From assembly GCA_016508695.1 (NCBI GenBank), contig VNKQ01000014.1:434001-498000 (forward strand): DNA of 64,000 nt. The letters run 5' to 3'. Each line of letters opens with the position of its first letter. Positions within the stretch are counted from its first letter, which is position 1. The stretch comes from Hyphodiscus hymeniophilus. Its lineage: Eukaryota > Ascomycota > Leotiomycetes > Helotiales > Hyphodiscaceae. Position numbers and translations under genes: made by a program. Shown piece after piece: positions 1 to 12,194 of the stretch. The notes under the pieces are model-generated. The model was given only the letters and a program-made list of their open reading frames with translations, had not been told where the DNA came from and did no database searches.

Positions 1-1067
1 CACCAAGGTACGCAGTAAAGACCCTCGAAGTGGACAATATGCTCAGTCTTCCAGGTCAAACACAATGTGAAAGCCAAACTCACCATGCTATCGACAGGCA
101 ACTCTGGAGGCGAAGGGGCCCGGACACACGTTCAAGGTGTGCAACTCCTCATACCAGCAATCTGGTCCATATGCTGATAAAAACAGTCCTTGCAAACTCC
201 GCCGTTGCGTCTATTCTCATCCTACTCCATGCATACCAACTATCCCAACGCGATAAAAGCCTCGTCCATACTTCCGGCACTGGGGGATGCTTCCCATGGG
301 GTGGAGATCTTCTGGTAGTAGGAATAGTGGCCAACTACGCTGCAGTAGCAGCAGATACGTTCAGCTCGGAGCTGGGAATACTATCCAAATCTAAACCTCG
401 GCTCATTACATCTTGGAATCTCCGTCAAGTCCCACCAGGCACCAATGGAGGGGTCACACTTGGAGGCCTTTTGGCGGGAGTGCTAGGGTCTCTGATAATT
501 GTTATGACATCAATGGCTCTGATACCCTTCTGCCCTCCAGGCTCCTCGGTTTCTGGAGGCGGATGGAGCTTCAAGCAACGACAAAGATTCGCTATCGCAA
601 TGACGTTGTGGGGCGCATTGGGAAGCATACTCGATAGCTTCCTTGGAGGCTGGTTACAACAGAGCGTAAAGGATACAAGGACAGGCCGAATCGTTGAAGG
701 TGAAGGAGGAAAGAGAGTCATCATCTCAAAAGCTGGGCCGACCAGTATACATTTGAAGAAGGAGGCAGAGGTGACGGGAAAGATTCTGGGTGGTGAACGG
801 AACGGAGCTGTGGAGGAGCAAGTCAGAGGCAATAGCATAAATGATGGCAGTAAGAATTTCACGGGCGATGCCAAATACGATGCGGATAAGAAGTACAGGG
901 GGTCCAATATTGGGGATGAGAAACCAAGTCGGGTGGTTGAAAGTGGATTTGGGTTACTGGACAACAACGAAGTCAACTTTCTCATGGCTTTAACGATGAG
1001 TGTGGGTGCGATGGGTATGGCAAGCTGGGCGTGGGAAGTTCCGTTGAAAAGTATATGGACATTTTGA
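1..1067 (+). CDS. TMEM19/DUF92 family integral membrane protein, 3' part
   Basis: The gene enters the window from the left, so its start is missing. Exons read as <1-7, 55-136 and 187-1067. The introns 8-54 (GTACGC...CCAG) and 137-186 (GTGTGC...ACAG) close the frame and join GARTHVQ to VLANSAVAS, the conserved junction of this family. Family hallmarks are AADTFSSELGILS, the Gly-rich PPGTNGGVTLGGLLAG followed by a hydrophobic helix, and GSILDSFLGGWLQ. A hydrophilic Lys/Gly-rich loop at roughly 670-930 precedes a last membrane segment and the stop at 1067. DUF92/TMEM19 proteins are polytopic membrane proteins; the plant and cyanobacterial members act as phytyl-phosphate kinases, but the substrate of fungal members is not known to me. 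It is convergent with the next gene, with 157 bp between stops. Family assignment is firm, function open. Confidence 0.85.
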   Translation, partial: PRYAVKTLEVDNMLSLPGQTQCESQTHHAIDRQLWRRRGPDTRSRCATPHTSNLVHMLIKTVLANSAVASILILLHAYQLSQRDKSLVHTSGTGGCFPWGGDLLVVGIVANYAAVAADTFSSELGILSKSKPRLITSWNLRQVPPGTNGGVTLGGLLAGVLGSLIIVMTSMALIPFCPPGSSVSGGGWSFKQRQRFAIAMTLWGALGSILDSFLGGWLQQSVKDTRTGRIVEGEGGKRVIISKAGPTSIHLKKEAEVTGKILGGERNGAVEEQVRGNSINDGSKNFTGDAKYDADKKYRGSNIGDEKPSRVVESGFGLLDNNEVNFLMALTMSVGAMGMASWAWEVPLKSIWTF

Positions 1068-1224
1068 ATTAGACGTGGTCATGTAGACCAGAGACTCATG
1101 TAATATCTGACGACATAGAAATACAAAAACCTTCAAACTCAACCCCACAAGCGTGGAGACAAGTATTCCCTAACTCGTTATAAATAAAACATAACTCCAA
1201 ATGATCAGATTTTCCAACGCATCT

Positions 1225-4200
1225 CTATAAGATATCATCCTCCTCCTCCGTTCCTCGTTCTTGTTGTTTTCCCTTCCCCTTTCCTATTCCTTGTGTCTGC
1301 TTATTCTTCCTCTCTTTGTTCGTGGCCTTAGTGTGCGATTTGGAAGGAGTATTGGGTTCCGCAGAGGCATACATCGAATGGCCAAGCCCTTTCGATCCCC
1401 GTCCAGTCTGAGGCTCAGGCCCCCTTGAGCTGGACGCCTGTGGCTTTTGTTGAGTTAGGGACTTCTCAAAAGGATTCTCCACCTCCTCTGAAGCATATCT
1501 CGAGCTTCCCATCCCTCTAGATGGCCTTCTCTCGACGGGGACGCTACTGACTGGGGGTTCTACCCATGAGCTTGATGCCTGTTGCTGTTGCGCTACTCGG
1601 GGAGTCTGGGCCTGAAAGTTACCCATAGGATAATCCTTCTGGTTCTCTGTCGATGCATACCTCGAGGAGGGTATGCCCCCTTGTTTCTTCGGAGTAGCCA
1701 GATTGGATGCACTCTCGATAGGCTCTTCACTGTGTATTTCAGGCAGTGGCTCGTCGACTACCTTCGGCTTCTGGGGAATTTCTGGCTGATCCTTGCTGGC
1801 TTGTGATATGACAAACCGGTCCTCTATCGAAGCATTTATCGAGGAGCCTGGACCTGCTTGCCTTATTGGGTTTTGAGGTATGGCTGGCTCGCTCTTAACG
1901 GGCTTATCAATTACCTCTGGCTTCTGGGAACTTTTTGCCTGGGTCTTACTGGTCTGTGGTACAATGAACTGGTTCTCTGTCGATGCATACCTTGAGGAGG
2001 GTATGCCGCTTTGCTTTTTTGGAGTATCCACATTGAACGCACTCTCGGGGGGTTGTTGTAACTGCGCTTCATGTAGAGGATTTTGTACAACCCTCGACTT
2101 CTGATGTGCTTCTGACTGGGACTTATTACCCTGCCGCACGAATGTGTTCTCAGCGTCAGTTGAGGCATATCTTGAGCTGCTCAATCCTCCGGGCTTTGTT
2201 TCTCGAATCCTTCCTGAATTCTGTTGCTCTTCGGCAGTACCTACCTTTTCCGCAACCTTCGAGATCGAAGCGAAACTTGAACCGTCTAATGCTGCGATAG
2301 GGTCTTCAGCTTGCAATATCGCTGAAGTCTCCTCTTCCGCAACAGGTCCGCTGAATCTCAGAGACATGTGCTCGTTGATGTATTGGGCGCGACGTCTCGC
2401 AGCCTCATCGTGTTCCTCCATGAATTCCTCCACTGGTCTCTTAACAGCCTGAGCCCTTCGTTCTGCAGGGGCATATCTTGATGCGCCCAACCCAAACGCC
2501 ATCAATCCTGACCGCTCGTACCTCTCAACCTTCGCCTTTGCAGCAGGATCTGAATACTCTGGCCTTTCTGATTTATTAGGTGTTATGTTTTCAAGCTGCG
2601 GATTGGCAAAGGACCCGTCTGATAAAGTTGTATGTTCAAACGGTTCCTCCTGGAAAGCATCATCTGGCGAAGGGTCTCCTGACCAAGGTTCATCTGACCA
2701 AATGAAACGTTCAACAGGTATCGGAGTCCGCTCTTGAGAACGATGTTGATCAACATCTCCACCAAGAATTGGCACCTTTGGCGAATTCCTGGGGCTTGTT
2801 TGAAACTCATCTTCCGACCGAGGATCACCGGTAAATGGGAAGACAACTTGCTGCTGAACTTCTGGTGGCCCATCTTTCGGACTCCATGGATCAGCATTTT
2901 GAGATGAATCCTCCTCGGAAACAGTTGTGCTAGCGACTCGAACGTCTGGCTCCGTATACGTTGGGCTCTCTGGAAGTGGATCTTTCAATTGGTGTTCATT
3001 GCCTAAGCTCGTGGCGAGCACTTCCGGTGCGGTGTTTGTGTGAATGTCTGAGATCGGGCTTTTAGGCGGATTTCGCTCAGGAATATCAAAGTAAAGGGGT
3101 GGATGCTCGGACTCAACTTTCAAGTCTCCAGATACATCTTGGTTCCAGGTGTCATCAGTCGTTGACTCAAATAGGCTCTCTGGCGAGGTATTTCCGGTTG
3201 AAGATTGGTCAGAGTTCATTGAGCTTGAGGAAATCGTCACCCGTGGCGGGGCTCGCGCATTCTGGGCATGACTATCTCCTTGGTCCGGGCTAAGATCACC
3301 GCTATCTTCGACAATCTTTTCAAATGTCCTGGGATCAGGATTTCCTTTAGGCACATTGTTCAGCGTCAGATCTGGAGCAATACTTCCTGGAAATGCATCA
3401 GGTAGAAGCTGTTCAGAAACGGCTGGATTTGCCGGACGTCCATGATCTTCATCAGTCCCCACTGTGCCTCTCGCAAATTCTGGCTCTAGTGATTCTGGAG
3501 TCAAACTTGGAGGGCTGAATTCGTTCACGGCCGGCTCTTCTGCTATATCTTCTACGGTTGCTTTTCTGTACCTGTTGACAAACTTTCCTAAGGTTGGTGG
3601 CTTGAACGAATCATTGGAGGTCACCCCTGTGCTAGCTGGAACGGAGTCCACATTGGTGTCGGCCTGTAATTCAAGGAACGCTTCAGTGAGTGCTTCAGAA
3701 GCCGAACCAACGATTGGTTGATTACTCTCCACAGGTTTCACGGATTGTGGTTGAGGTAGCTCCTCGGGCAAACGTTGAGAAAGTGTCGCTCCAGTCAAAC
3801 GGAACATTATTTCAGCGAAGCCAGTGGCCTGATTATACTCTAATGGACCCGAGTATATTAGGAATCGGTCTTCCTTTCCCTGCCGTCGACTTTCCATCCA
3901 CTTTGAAGCCTTGTATCGCCTGGAAGCCTTCAATCGAGCCCAGAACTTCTCGCCAAAACTCTCCTTCTTCAGATTACCTGTTGGTTCTTCTTCAGTAAGT
4001 TGATCTCGCGACCCAGTGGAGCCGAGTGGTCTGAAAGGTTGACGTAACATGGATAAATCTGAGAATGCACTCTGGGAGTTTTCGGGGCCTTCTGCAGCCT
4101 CTTCCAGCGATTGAGAGTTTGAAGTCTGACCCTCTCCAGCCAATAGATGCGGCGTGGGAATAGATGATGTGCCTTGAGATTGTGACGTGGTCATTTTCGG

Positions 4201-7200
4201 AGTCGATGACCTTTCACCTGAATCTTTGTCCTTGTCTTTGGCAGTGTCTAGGGCAATACTACGCTCCAGGACCTGCGTCTCAGCTCTTATGATGTCAAAA
4301 TTCGATGGCAGATTCACAAACTGACCTTGGGACTCTGATTCTTTCCTGTACTCATTCTTGCTGAACTTCTGTACCTTTCTCGGCAAATGGGCCGAAACCT
4401 CGCCTTCGCTGATCACTGCATCATCATCCGCATTTACTCGAATTTCTGCTTCATGCTCGATCTCTGATGACTCGTCTGCAATGGAATTAGAGGGAGTTGT
4501 AGTCTGTTCCCTTTGATGACCTTCAACTACCGAGGGTCTCGAGTCCATCCTCTGCCGCATCTGATCTTCGGTCAGTGCGGCTTCGAATGCGACCTGTTTC
4601 TTTGACGACGTCGCAATTTTGCTGGCGTCCTTTCGGCGGAAGAACCCAGGAATGAATCTACCGAAGCTGCTCTGTCTTGCCTGTGTCTGCTCCTGCTCGA
4701 CGTTGGATTCTTCTAGGTCTCTTGCTTCTTCCTTTTGGGATGGCTCTTTGTCGTCTATCTTGGGAGGTGCTCTTTCTGTGTTACCCGACGGTTGTACGAG
4801 GTCGTGCTCGCCAGAACCGCTAAAGTTACCACTCCTGATACGGCCGTTGCCGCCGTCCTCATCATCGTCCTCATCGTCATCATCGGCCTTTGGCGGTGGT
4901 TTCTTTAGTGATTTTCGGACGCTTCTTCTGATGTTATTTGAAGGCTTGGAGTCTTTGTAGTACATTGCCTCCTTTTCGGGTCCACCCCCTTTAATACGTT
5001 GGAACCAAGCATCAATCTTACTTGAAGGATATTCCTCTGGATCCAAGTCTCTTGCTTCACGAAACCATGCTCCAGCTCGTTGAGGCTCGTCTGAATAGTA
5101 GAAAGCAACACCTTGGAAGTATGCCGCTTGGCCAAGGATATACTGCTTTGTGCCTTTTTCATCCGAAGGCAGCTTCCGGCTTGCAACCCAAAGTTCTTTA
5201 GCTATGGCGATTGCCTGGTCGCTATCACCGTACCGGAAGCCATGCTGTGCTCTCTCATCACGCATTTGTCGCAGTGCTGCCTGACAGCGCGTGATGGTGA
5301 AGGCTATACTCTCTTCGACAGGCTGAGGGGCGGTGTCATCGTTTTCAGACCCGGCAGAAGATGATGTGCGAGATACATGTGTTTTTGGCGATGCCCTCAC
5401 TTTTGAGGTCGCATGACCTGGCGGGTTTCTAGGTGATCTGTTTGCACCTGAAAGACCTCTATTTGAATTGCCTGACCGGTCTCTTCTGATTTGATCCTTT
5501 AAATCGTCTATCTCTTTCTTTAATCGGCGACCCCTCTCTTGACAACGTTCGAGGTCTGCTGTAAGCCGTTCTCTGTCTTCGTGACAATGTCTGAGATTCG
5601 CCCGTACTTCGTCTAGGTCTTTCTTCGCCGCCTTAAGTTTCGTCAAGTGTGTAACACTTTCATTCTTAGCTTCTAACATTTTCTTCGTCCAGGAAGTGCA
5701 TTCCTGTTCTAGCCTCGCGTTCTCTGCAGTGAGCTGGACCACTTTATCCCTGACCCCTTCCTCGATTTTGTGCTTGGCCTGCATATATGTATACTCCATG
5801 TCTGCCAAGTCACCATCGTGCTCGATTCTATCCTGCTGTGATTGGAGGAGAAGTTCATCATACTGGGAGTTACACTCCTTCAACTCTTCTGTGACTTCAC
5901 GAACTTTGGTACGCTGCTCTGTGAGCTCTTTGTGGAGTTTCGCATTTGCTGCATCCGTACCCGCCTTCAATTTCTTGTAAGCTTTCACCCAATTGACATT
6001 GGCCTCACGTAATTTTTTCACCTGTGCTTCGGATGCTTCCAGTTCTTCGGTTAGTCTTTCGATTTTAGCTTGAAGAATTGCTTTCTCGGCAGCGCAATCG
6101 ATCTTGTCTTGGTCGTTCTTCCCGATAGCATCCTGAGGTTTCTTGGTCGCGTCTCCTCGCTCCGCTGTGTCGGCTTTACCAGCTTCGCCAATTTCGCCTG
6201 GGTCCTCCCCGGTTTTCGTCGATGTCGATCTTTCATCTTCACTTTTATTAAGCAGGGCAGTGGGCTTCGAAATCTGGTTACTCAGACTAGCCTTTTCGGC
6301 TTTGCAATCCTTGGAGAGACGTTTGAAGTCGTTGTTTGCGTTGTCAAATTTCTCTTGGAGTCTCTTCTTCTCATCCTCCAAGTCCTCCGTTCTCGTTTTC
6401 ATAGCTGCGTATCCTTGACTAAGAGATCGATTTATTTCATCCTTCTCTTTAGAGGCTCGGATAAGTTCCTTGACCTTTTTGTTCGAAGCATCACGCTCAT
6501 TTCGGGTCTCCTCTAAAACTTGGGCATTGTTGTCCATATCATCTCTCTGTTCTTTCTTCTGCAAGGCTGCCAAAGCTTCTCGTTCAAATCGCAGTTTTGT
6601 AATCTCATCGAGTTGCTCTCGTATTGTCTCCTTAAAACCTTCAATCTGTTCATTCAAAGTGCGGATGGTGTCTTGCGCAGAACTAAACTTCGCTGCATCA
6701 TCTTCCAAGTCCTTGATTTTCCTCTCAAGTTTATCGATTACCTCGACCCGGATGTCGAATTCTTCGGACTTTGTCCGTATTGTGCCCTTGAGAAGATTGA
6801 TTTGAGCATCTTTGTCTTTGAAATCTTTTTGGATCTTTTCGTCGTCTACCTTCATGTTCGCAGCATCTCGAAGCTCTCTGTTACCTTTATCGCATTCCTC
6901 AAGCTCTTCCAACTTCTTCTCAAAACGTTTCTTGATGGAGTCTAGCTCATGCTGCAACCCTGCAATTTCACTTGACTTCCCACTATCGGATTTCATGTGC
7001 TGCACTTTTGAATCCTCAAGGGAGCGCTCTAAAGCGGCTGTCTTTTCCCGCTCGTCCTTGAGCTGGCTCAACGTGGTGTCAAAGATGCGTGTCAAATTTC
7101 TGGTCTTTTTCTCCATGACCTCGCTTTCCTTCATGAGCTTCTCGATTTCAAGGTCTTTCGAGTAGCCTTGCTTGGCGTTCCTCTCCAATTCTATTATCCT

Positions 7201-8639
7201 TTGTGTTTTTATGATATCTTGGTCAATCCATGCTGCCAAAGTCTTTTGGTATTCCTTTTCCTTTTTTTCGACTACATGCCGATGCACTGCTCCAGTACCA
7301 TCCTCGAGCTTCCTCTTCACTTCCCTGGTCTCAGCTTCGGCATTGATTCGCTTTGCTTCCTCTCCCATAATGTCGCCGAGCATTTCTGTAACCATCGATT
7401 GAACGGCTTGAAGCATTGCATCCCCAATCTTCCTACAATCCTTGTCGAGGTTTTGAGGCTGTCTGGCCCAGTCTTCCCAGTCAAGAATTGCCTGAGGTTG
7501 CTGCAACTGGTTAGCCCGTCCTATCAAAGCTCCGGCGTGACTACTCATAACGACCTTCTGTCTAAGAGCACGCTCACGTACAGTCCTTGTGTCTTTGTTT
7601 CCAGCCAAATTTAGGCTGGCTCCAGCATTATTCCGAGCCTTGATTGCTTCCTGCCCAAGGAAAGCTCGCGCTTTTCTCTCTAGCTCTCCTTCCACTTCAG
7701 GTGGATCACCGCGAAAGCCTAAGGTCACGACTTTATTCTTACCTTTCTGACTCGAATCATTATCAGGATTGACTATGGGATCCTGATACTCGGGATTGGA
7801 TACAAAGATCCCATCACCTGGATTATTTCTCGTACTCGTACTGGGAACTTGGCTGTCGCGCCATTTTGTTTCGAGCCGGAAAGATTTGTTGGCTGGCCCC
7901 GAGTGCTCTGGAATCGGCGGGCTCGACCCATCATCTGAAGATGGTTTGCCCTGAACTCTGCCAACTTCAGCAGAAATCAACGCTTCGGGTTGGCCAGAGC
8001 CACCAAAGCCAGGGAATCTCGAGCCCGCAGACTCTGGCGTACGTGGATCATCGGCCGAAGGATTTCGCGCTGAAAACAATTTAATAAGCTAAACTATCAA
8101 AGAAGTCACCGCCTCCGGCTTTGCCGGTGAGACAGTTGTTATAGAGGTAGCCTACAAAATGGGGGACAATGAAGAGATGACTCACGAATATCCACTTCCA
8201 ATTCCTCGTTCTCTGATGCCTTGACAGCCTTTACTTTTTCTAACGAAGACTTCCGAGCAATAAGTTCAGCGCCTAGGGTACGACGGCCCGAGTCTGGTCT
8301 GGAGGTGAGAGGACTTACGCTAACTTCTGCTTCTGGAAGCACATCAATATCCCCTCCTGGGACGGTTTGCTCTACACCACCTGTATCCCACCCCGAACTG
8401 CCAAATTTTACGAGAGATGGGATGAGATCCTCCGCTATTGGATTCTCGGCCCCAACTGGATCGGTGAAGCCGTATTCGCCAGCATACTCGTCCTCCAGTG
8501 GCAAGTCAGACTCGAGATCTGGTCGCTCAACGCTCGTATTTGGAGGTGTCGCACTCGATTCCTCATCGCCTATTGGGCTTTCCAGATTCAGGGCTGGAGG
8601 TTTCATACTCCCCCCATCTTTGTCCGTCATGATGCTCAA
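1225..8639 (-). CDS. Giant coiled-coil / TPR / SSRYAS-repeat protein (2,432 aa), function unknown
   Basis: Two exons, 8639-8186 and 8069-1225, separated by a 116-nt intron (donor GTGAGT at 8185, acceptor TTTTCAG ending at 8070). The frame closes to 2,432 codons plus stop. An alternative start is the Met three codons downstream (8630). The N-terminal ~300 residues are acidic and disordered. Residues ~350-1020 are highly charged, with the heptad-like character of a long coiled coil (many KLERKIKDLE-type stretches). A TPR-like helical region follows at about 1090-1185 (nt ~4970-5290). Then come a basic Ser/Arg segment, an acidic run (DDDDEDDDEDGG, nt ~4855-4890) and a long disordered S/P/E-rich part. 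The C-terminal 420 residues hold seven copies of a degenerate unit with the core G-[LIM]-x-S-S-R-Y-A-S, ending in a Lys/Gln-rich tail and EEDDIL. I recognise no named family. The architecture suggests a cytoskeletal, septal or membrane-organising scaffold, which is inference only. Confidence 0.8.
1340..2500 (-). repeat. Seven degenerate SSRYAS protein repeats in the giant protein
   Basis: Cores read GLGASRYAP, GLSSSRYAS, GIPSSRYAS, GPGSSINAS, GIPSSRYAS, GMGSSRYAS and GLGHSMYAS, spaced about 40-65 residues apart. Several are followed by TENQ/TDAEN/SIEDRF/SEEVEN and then a Gln/Pro/Lys-rich spacer with PKKQ(S/G) before the next core. At DNA level the copies near 1651-1680 and 1975-2008 are almost identical (differing in about one base over 30), so the array has partly spread by recent tandem duplication. 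Confidence 0.85.
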
Positions 8640-9708
8640 ATGAGTTCCGGAAACTTATGTTCTTTTAATATTAGGAAAGAGAGCAAAGCTGTACGAAAGA
8701 TGGGACCTTCTGCCAGATGAGTGGGTTACGTTCGGTAAATCAAGTCTCTCGAATAGGTCTTCCCGAGGAACTCTAGATGCGAAAGTTGGGGATGGTACCG
8801 GGTGAGCAGACTCTGTTGAAGAAACTCTGGTGGAGTAATGACGACCAAGGGTCCTGTCTTGAGACGTTGATTTACGACCTTGGGGTATGATCTTCTGAAA
8901 TTATCAGGTTTCGAAATGGTGGATCTCAGGCTCGAAGGATCTGTTCTGTGAAATGTAAGGAGGGGGCTAGATTTTCTTTTCGTTGGTGTTTGAGCGGCTC
9001 TGCCGCTGGCTGTGTTCTGCTGTAGGTCTTGTGGCAGGAAGAACCTCCTTTCTGATGATCAGAGGTTAGATTTCGAACTCACCTTGTTCAGTCGAAAGAG
9101 TATGCCCAGATGTGGATAGACGTCTTCTGAGTGGTAATGGGGCGAATTGAAATTGATCGTCGCCGACTGGTATTGGGGCCAGGCTAATACTACTATAATA
9201 CTTCGAAGTCGCTGCCGCAAGTAGTGGTCAAGGAGGTTTGGGGATGGTTCGCGCTCCGATAATAAGTATCAGGGGTGGTACTCTCAACTCTTCTTCTCCC
9301 GAAAAATATGTGTGTTCAGGAATATGCCTTCTTTGGATTTGCTTTTCTCTTCAGCTGACATGCTACGAAGGGTTCAGTAGTAGCGAAACGTGTTGAGTAA
9401 TGGCATGAGAAATGGTTTCAATGGCAATCAAAATTGGACGGTTTCTACAGAACAAGCCCGCTAGAATGGCATTATGAAGTTGATGGCTCTCATCATCTAA
9501 TGTCTTTGTCGAAGAGAGAACCATCTTTCTGCCGGATGCGGCAATTCATATTCAAAGATATCTTCAAAGGCACCGACACTCGTCGAATAAGAGAATAAAC
9601 AGCCAAATGATGGACAAAGAGAAGCGAATGGTGGCGCACATTTTTGTGTTCGCTTCAATTGCTTCGAGGTGCTACTCACCCTCAGGCGGGAACCCTTGTC
9701 TCTTCGGC
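8640..9708. other. Non-coding spacer / promoter of the giant gene
   Basis: This stretch is upstream of the 8639 start and downstream of the next minus-strand stop. No open frame here resembles a protein. A 71-codon minus frame (9497-9712) begins at the stop region of the neighbouring gene and shows no family features. Confidence 0.5.
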
Positions 9709-10275
9709 TCAAAGATATTTCAACATATCTCTACAACTTTGCATCTCTGATGAGACTTCCCTCTCCCTCGTTGCATTGATCATCCTCTCAGCTTCAGCTT
9801 TTAGTACCGCAACCCTGGAAGCCCACCACCTGATATCTGCCGCTCGGGTAAACGCTGCGCTTGCCTCCTCCCAGTTCTCCAACGCCATCAAGCAGAGCCC
9901 TCTATAGAACTGGCTCTTGCTTTGCAAATGATATACATTTCTTGCCACAGCCAAGTAGAAGGCATAGTTGGCTTCCTCCAACCCTTCGCCGGGTAAGTTA
10001 TCAGCCAGCAGAGCGCATGAACGTAGCAAATGAAAGTTTATCTTTTGGGCAAAATCAGCAGAGGTGATTGGAGCTTCGGAAGCTACCATGGCTCGCGGAC
10101 TGTCTGTTTGAGGGGTATGATTTGAGTATTCGAAAGTGTTTGAAGGCTGAACATATGCAGGTCTTGGCGAAAAGCTCAGCTGATGGTTCCGGTGCGTGTA
10201 AAGATCGTTGCCTCGTAATGAATATGGCTCTGACAATGTCCTCGACTGGCTGGACTCCACGGCACTAAGTACCAT
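9709..10275 (-). CDS. Small TPR-like hypothetical protein (188 aa)
   Basis: A single exon gives 188 residues. The first ~60 residues are polar and disordered. From about residue 65 the protein is helical, with alternating helices ending in SKSQFYRGLCLMALENWEEA / SAAFTRAADIRWW, which has TPR-like helix-turn-helix spacing (G/A at position 8, A at 20). The helical part resembles in size and style the TPR block of the giant protein just downstream on the same strand (compare QGVAFYYSDEPQRAGAWFRE). The two could be related by duplication, but I cannot align them rigorously by eye. No known family name. The start is the first Met of the frame; a further 5' exon is possible. The function is unknown. 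Confidence 0.55.
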   Translation of the reverse strand: MVLSAVESSQSRTLSEPYSLRGNDLYTHRNHQLSFSPRPAYVQPSNTFEYSNHTPQTDSPRAMVASEAPITSADFAQKINFHLLRSCALLADNLPGEGLEEANYAFYLAVARNVYHLQSKSQFYRGLCLMALENWEEASAAFTRAADIRWWASRVAVLKAEAERMINATREREVSSEMQSCRDMLKYL

Positions 10276-12194
10276 GATGCTTCAAGACACCACAGACTGA
10301 GCCACCTCAATTACACCCTTATTTCCAATGCCGGCCAAGAGTCCCTCCCCAAATCAAGCGCTCCTCACAGCCGCCAGACGCCACGTGACAAGTACCGGGA
10401 TGATTGAAAGTTGGGCTCAGTGAAAGGAAGTTTCTGCTGCAGATGGTCAGTAGGGTGAGACCTAAATCATTTTAGAGTAAATCTGGAGTTCCTGACCTGA
10501 GCGATAACTCTGGAGTATCTACAAAACTCGTTGAAGACGAACAATCAGATGAAAGTCAACTTTGGCCAGTTTGACGGAGCCGAGCATGAGCATCCAAGCC
10601 CTTGCATGTTATACTTCTGGCCTTCTGTTTCTAAGACAAATAAGAGCAAGTGAAATTATTGATCCAGAGGCTGGAACCTCTAGTTGAGAGGGGGTATACG
10701 TCACAGAGACGTAGCATCAGGAACAAAGAGACCTTGACGCAAACATTTTTTCCCTCTATGCAAGCACCCGGCAAAGCAAAACTCCAAAATATGAATCAAC
10801 AACATATGAATGGCCGTATTATTTTCTGAAACACTCGAATATCGAATTGTAGTGGCAGAACCAATAGTGGCTTTGACCGGAAAAGGAAAAGGCTAGTAGA
10901 CCAACGGCAGGGTAGAAACCTCTTTTGGAGAGCTCAACAACAAAAGATTCTCGATTGCACATTAGGACAAAGAGACTAAAACAATGAATCTGGAAGATCG
11001 ATATTGGTTCCTAGGCTCAGCGCTTAAGAGAAAGCTGCGAAGTCACGTTAGAGTATCACATGACATCGCTGTCAATAATGTGTCTGCTCAGCCAGAAGCT
11101 TGGCCAGGCGCGCGTGCGTTGAGGAAGATGATTTTTTCAAGACAATCAAAGACTCCTCTCCGACTTTTGGCTGGGTTGCCGACATTCTGGTATATTCACA
11201 CCCACCCTTCTTATATTCCGGCGCTTATCGGCTGAACACGATGCTTCCGATGGTGCTGGTCCTGAGCCCTTACACGGACGGCTTCTCTGTCTGACTCATT
11301 GAGATTCCATCGAAGGTACATAACAGCTGAAAGCACCAGAAGTAAGCATTCAGAGAATCGGCATAATTTAAGAGCCGCTGTCGAAACGTCGTGCCTGTCG
11401 CCGAAATCTTAATTTCGGGTATTGACGCCGAATTGAGATCCACCGAGATTGAAATCGTGATTCTCGCCAGTGTGGCGGCTCTGCCTTGTCACGATTTTCT
11501 TGACAACGTCTTCCATGTACTCGTCCTCGAAACGCTATCAAAGATACACAAAAGGTTTTATACGTGTCCATACGTAGTACGCCCAACATTCAATGCGACG
11601 GGAAAATGAACGAAAGAGGAATAAGTAAGTAAAACATGAAGCTCAAGATCGAAAGTCTAATGCGTACCTGCAGCCAAACTAGGGCGGTCAGGGGCATGGC
11701 TCATGGGGCGCAAAGCCATTCAATCCCAATCGAGCGAAGTCAATATGTGAACCGACACCGAGTGAACGTTGGCTCCACCATCTCCAATCAGCATCACATC
11801 AAAGTCTAAATCTCCAGCCACCACAGACAACCCTATGGTCCGACCTTCTTCATTTGTAGAGGCTTTTATGGACGTGCCTCTATATGCAACCAATTCTTTG
11901 GTAAACGACCCTGTTAAGCAGGTGGTAATGAAGCCACAAATAGACGTGAGCTCTAGCGGTACCTGTCGCTGGCTTCATCCAGCCACGATTCTGAGACCAC
12001 GGGCCTCCTCTGAACGCAGAACAAGATGCAGGATTGCAAGCTTCCAGAACAAAATGGGACCGCCGCCCGTGTGGAAACCTGTAAAGCGAAGCCTACCTCT
12101 CATCACTCCTTTTGAGAAGCTCATTCTGCTCCATTGACGTATCTACGTCTAGTCACTCGTTTATTATATTTAATTGTTATAATTTTTCTTAATT
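10276..12194. other. Spacer with no confident gene; one 84-codon open stretch
   Basis: 1.9 kb between divergent genes. I find no recognisable protein, tRNA or repeat. The longest protein-like stretch is on the minus strand, 11974 down to the stop at 11720. It has 84 codons without an early ATG and includes the segment VMLIGDGGANVHSVS, so it could be an exon or a relic. The opposite strand over the same bases is also open (11769-12137), which weakens either reading. The last ~200 bp form the 5' flank of the GH16 gene. Confidence 0.4.

Noticed and set aside
425..985. 186-codon minus-strand frame over the TMEM19 gene
   Set aside because: It is antisense to conserved TMEM19 coding sequence; its Pro/Ser-rich composition is what the complement of that sequence produces.
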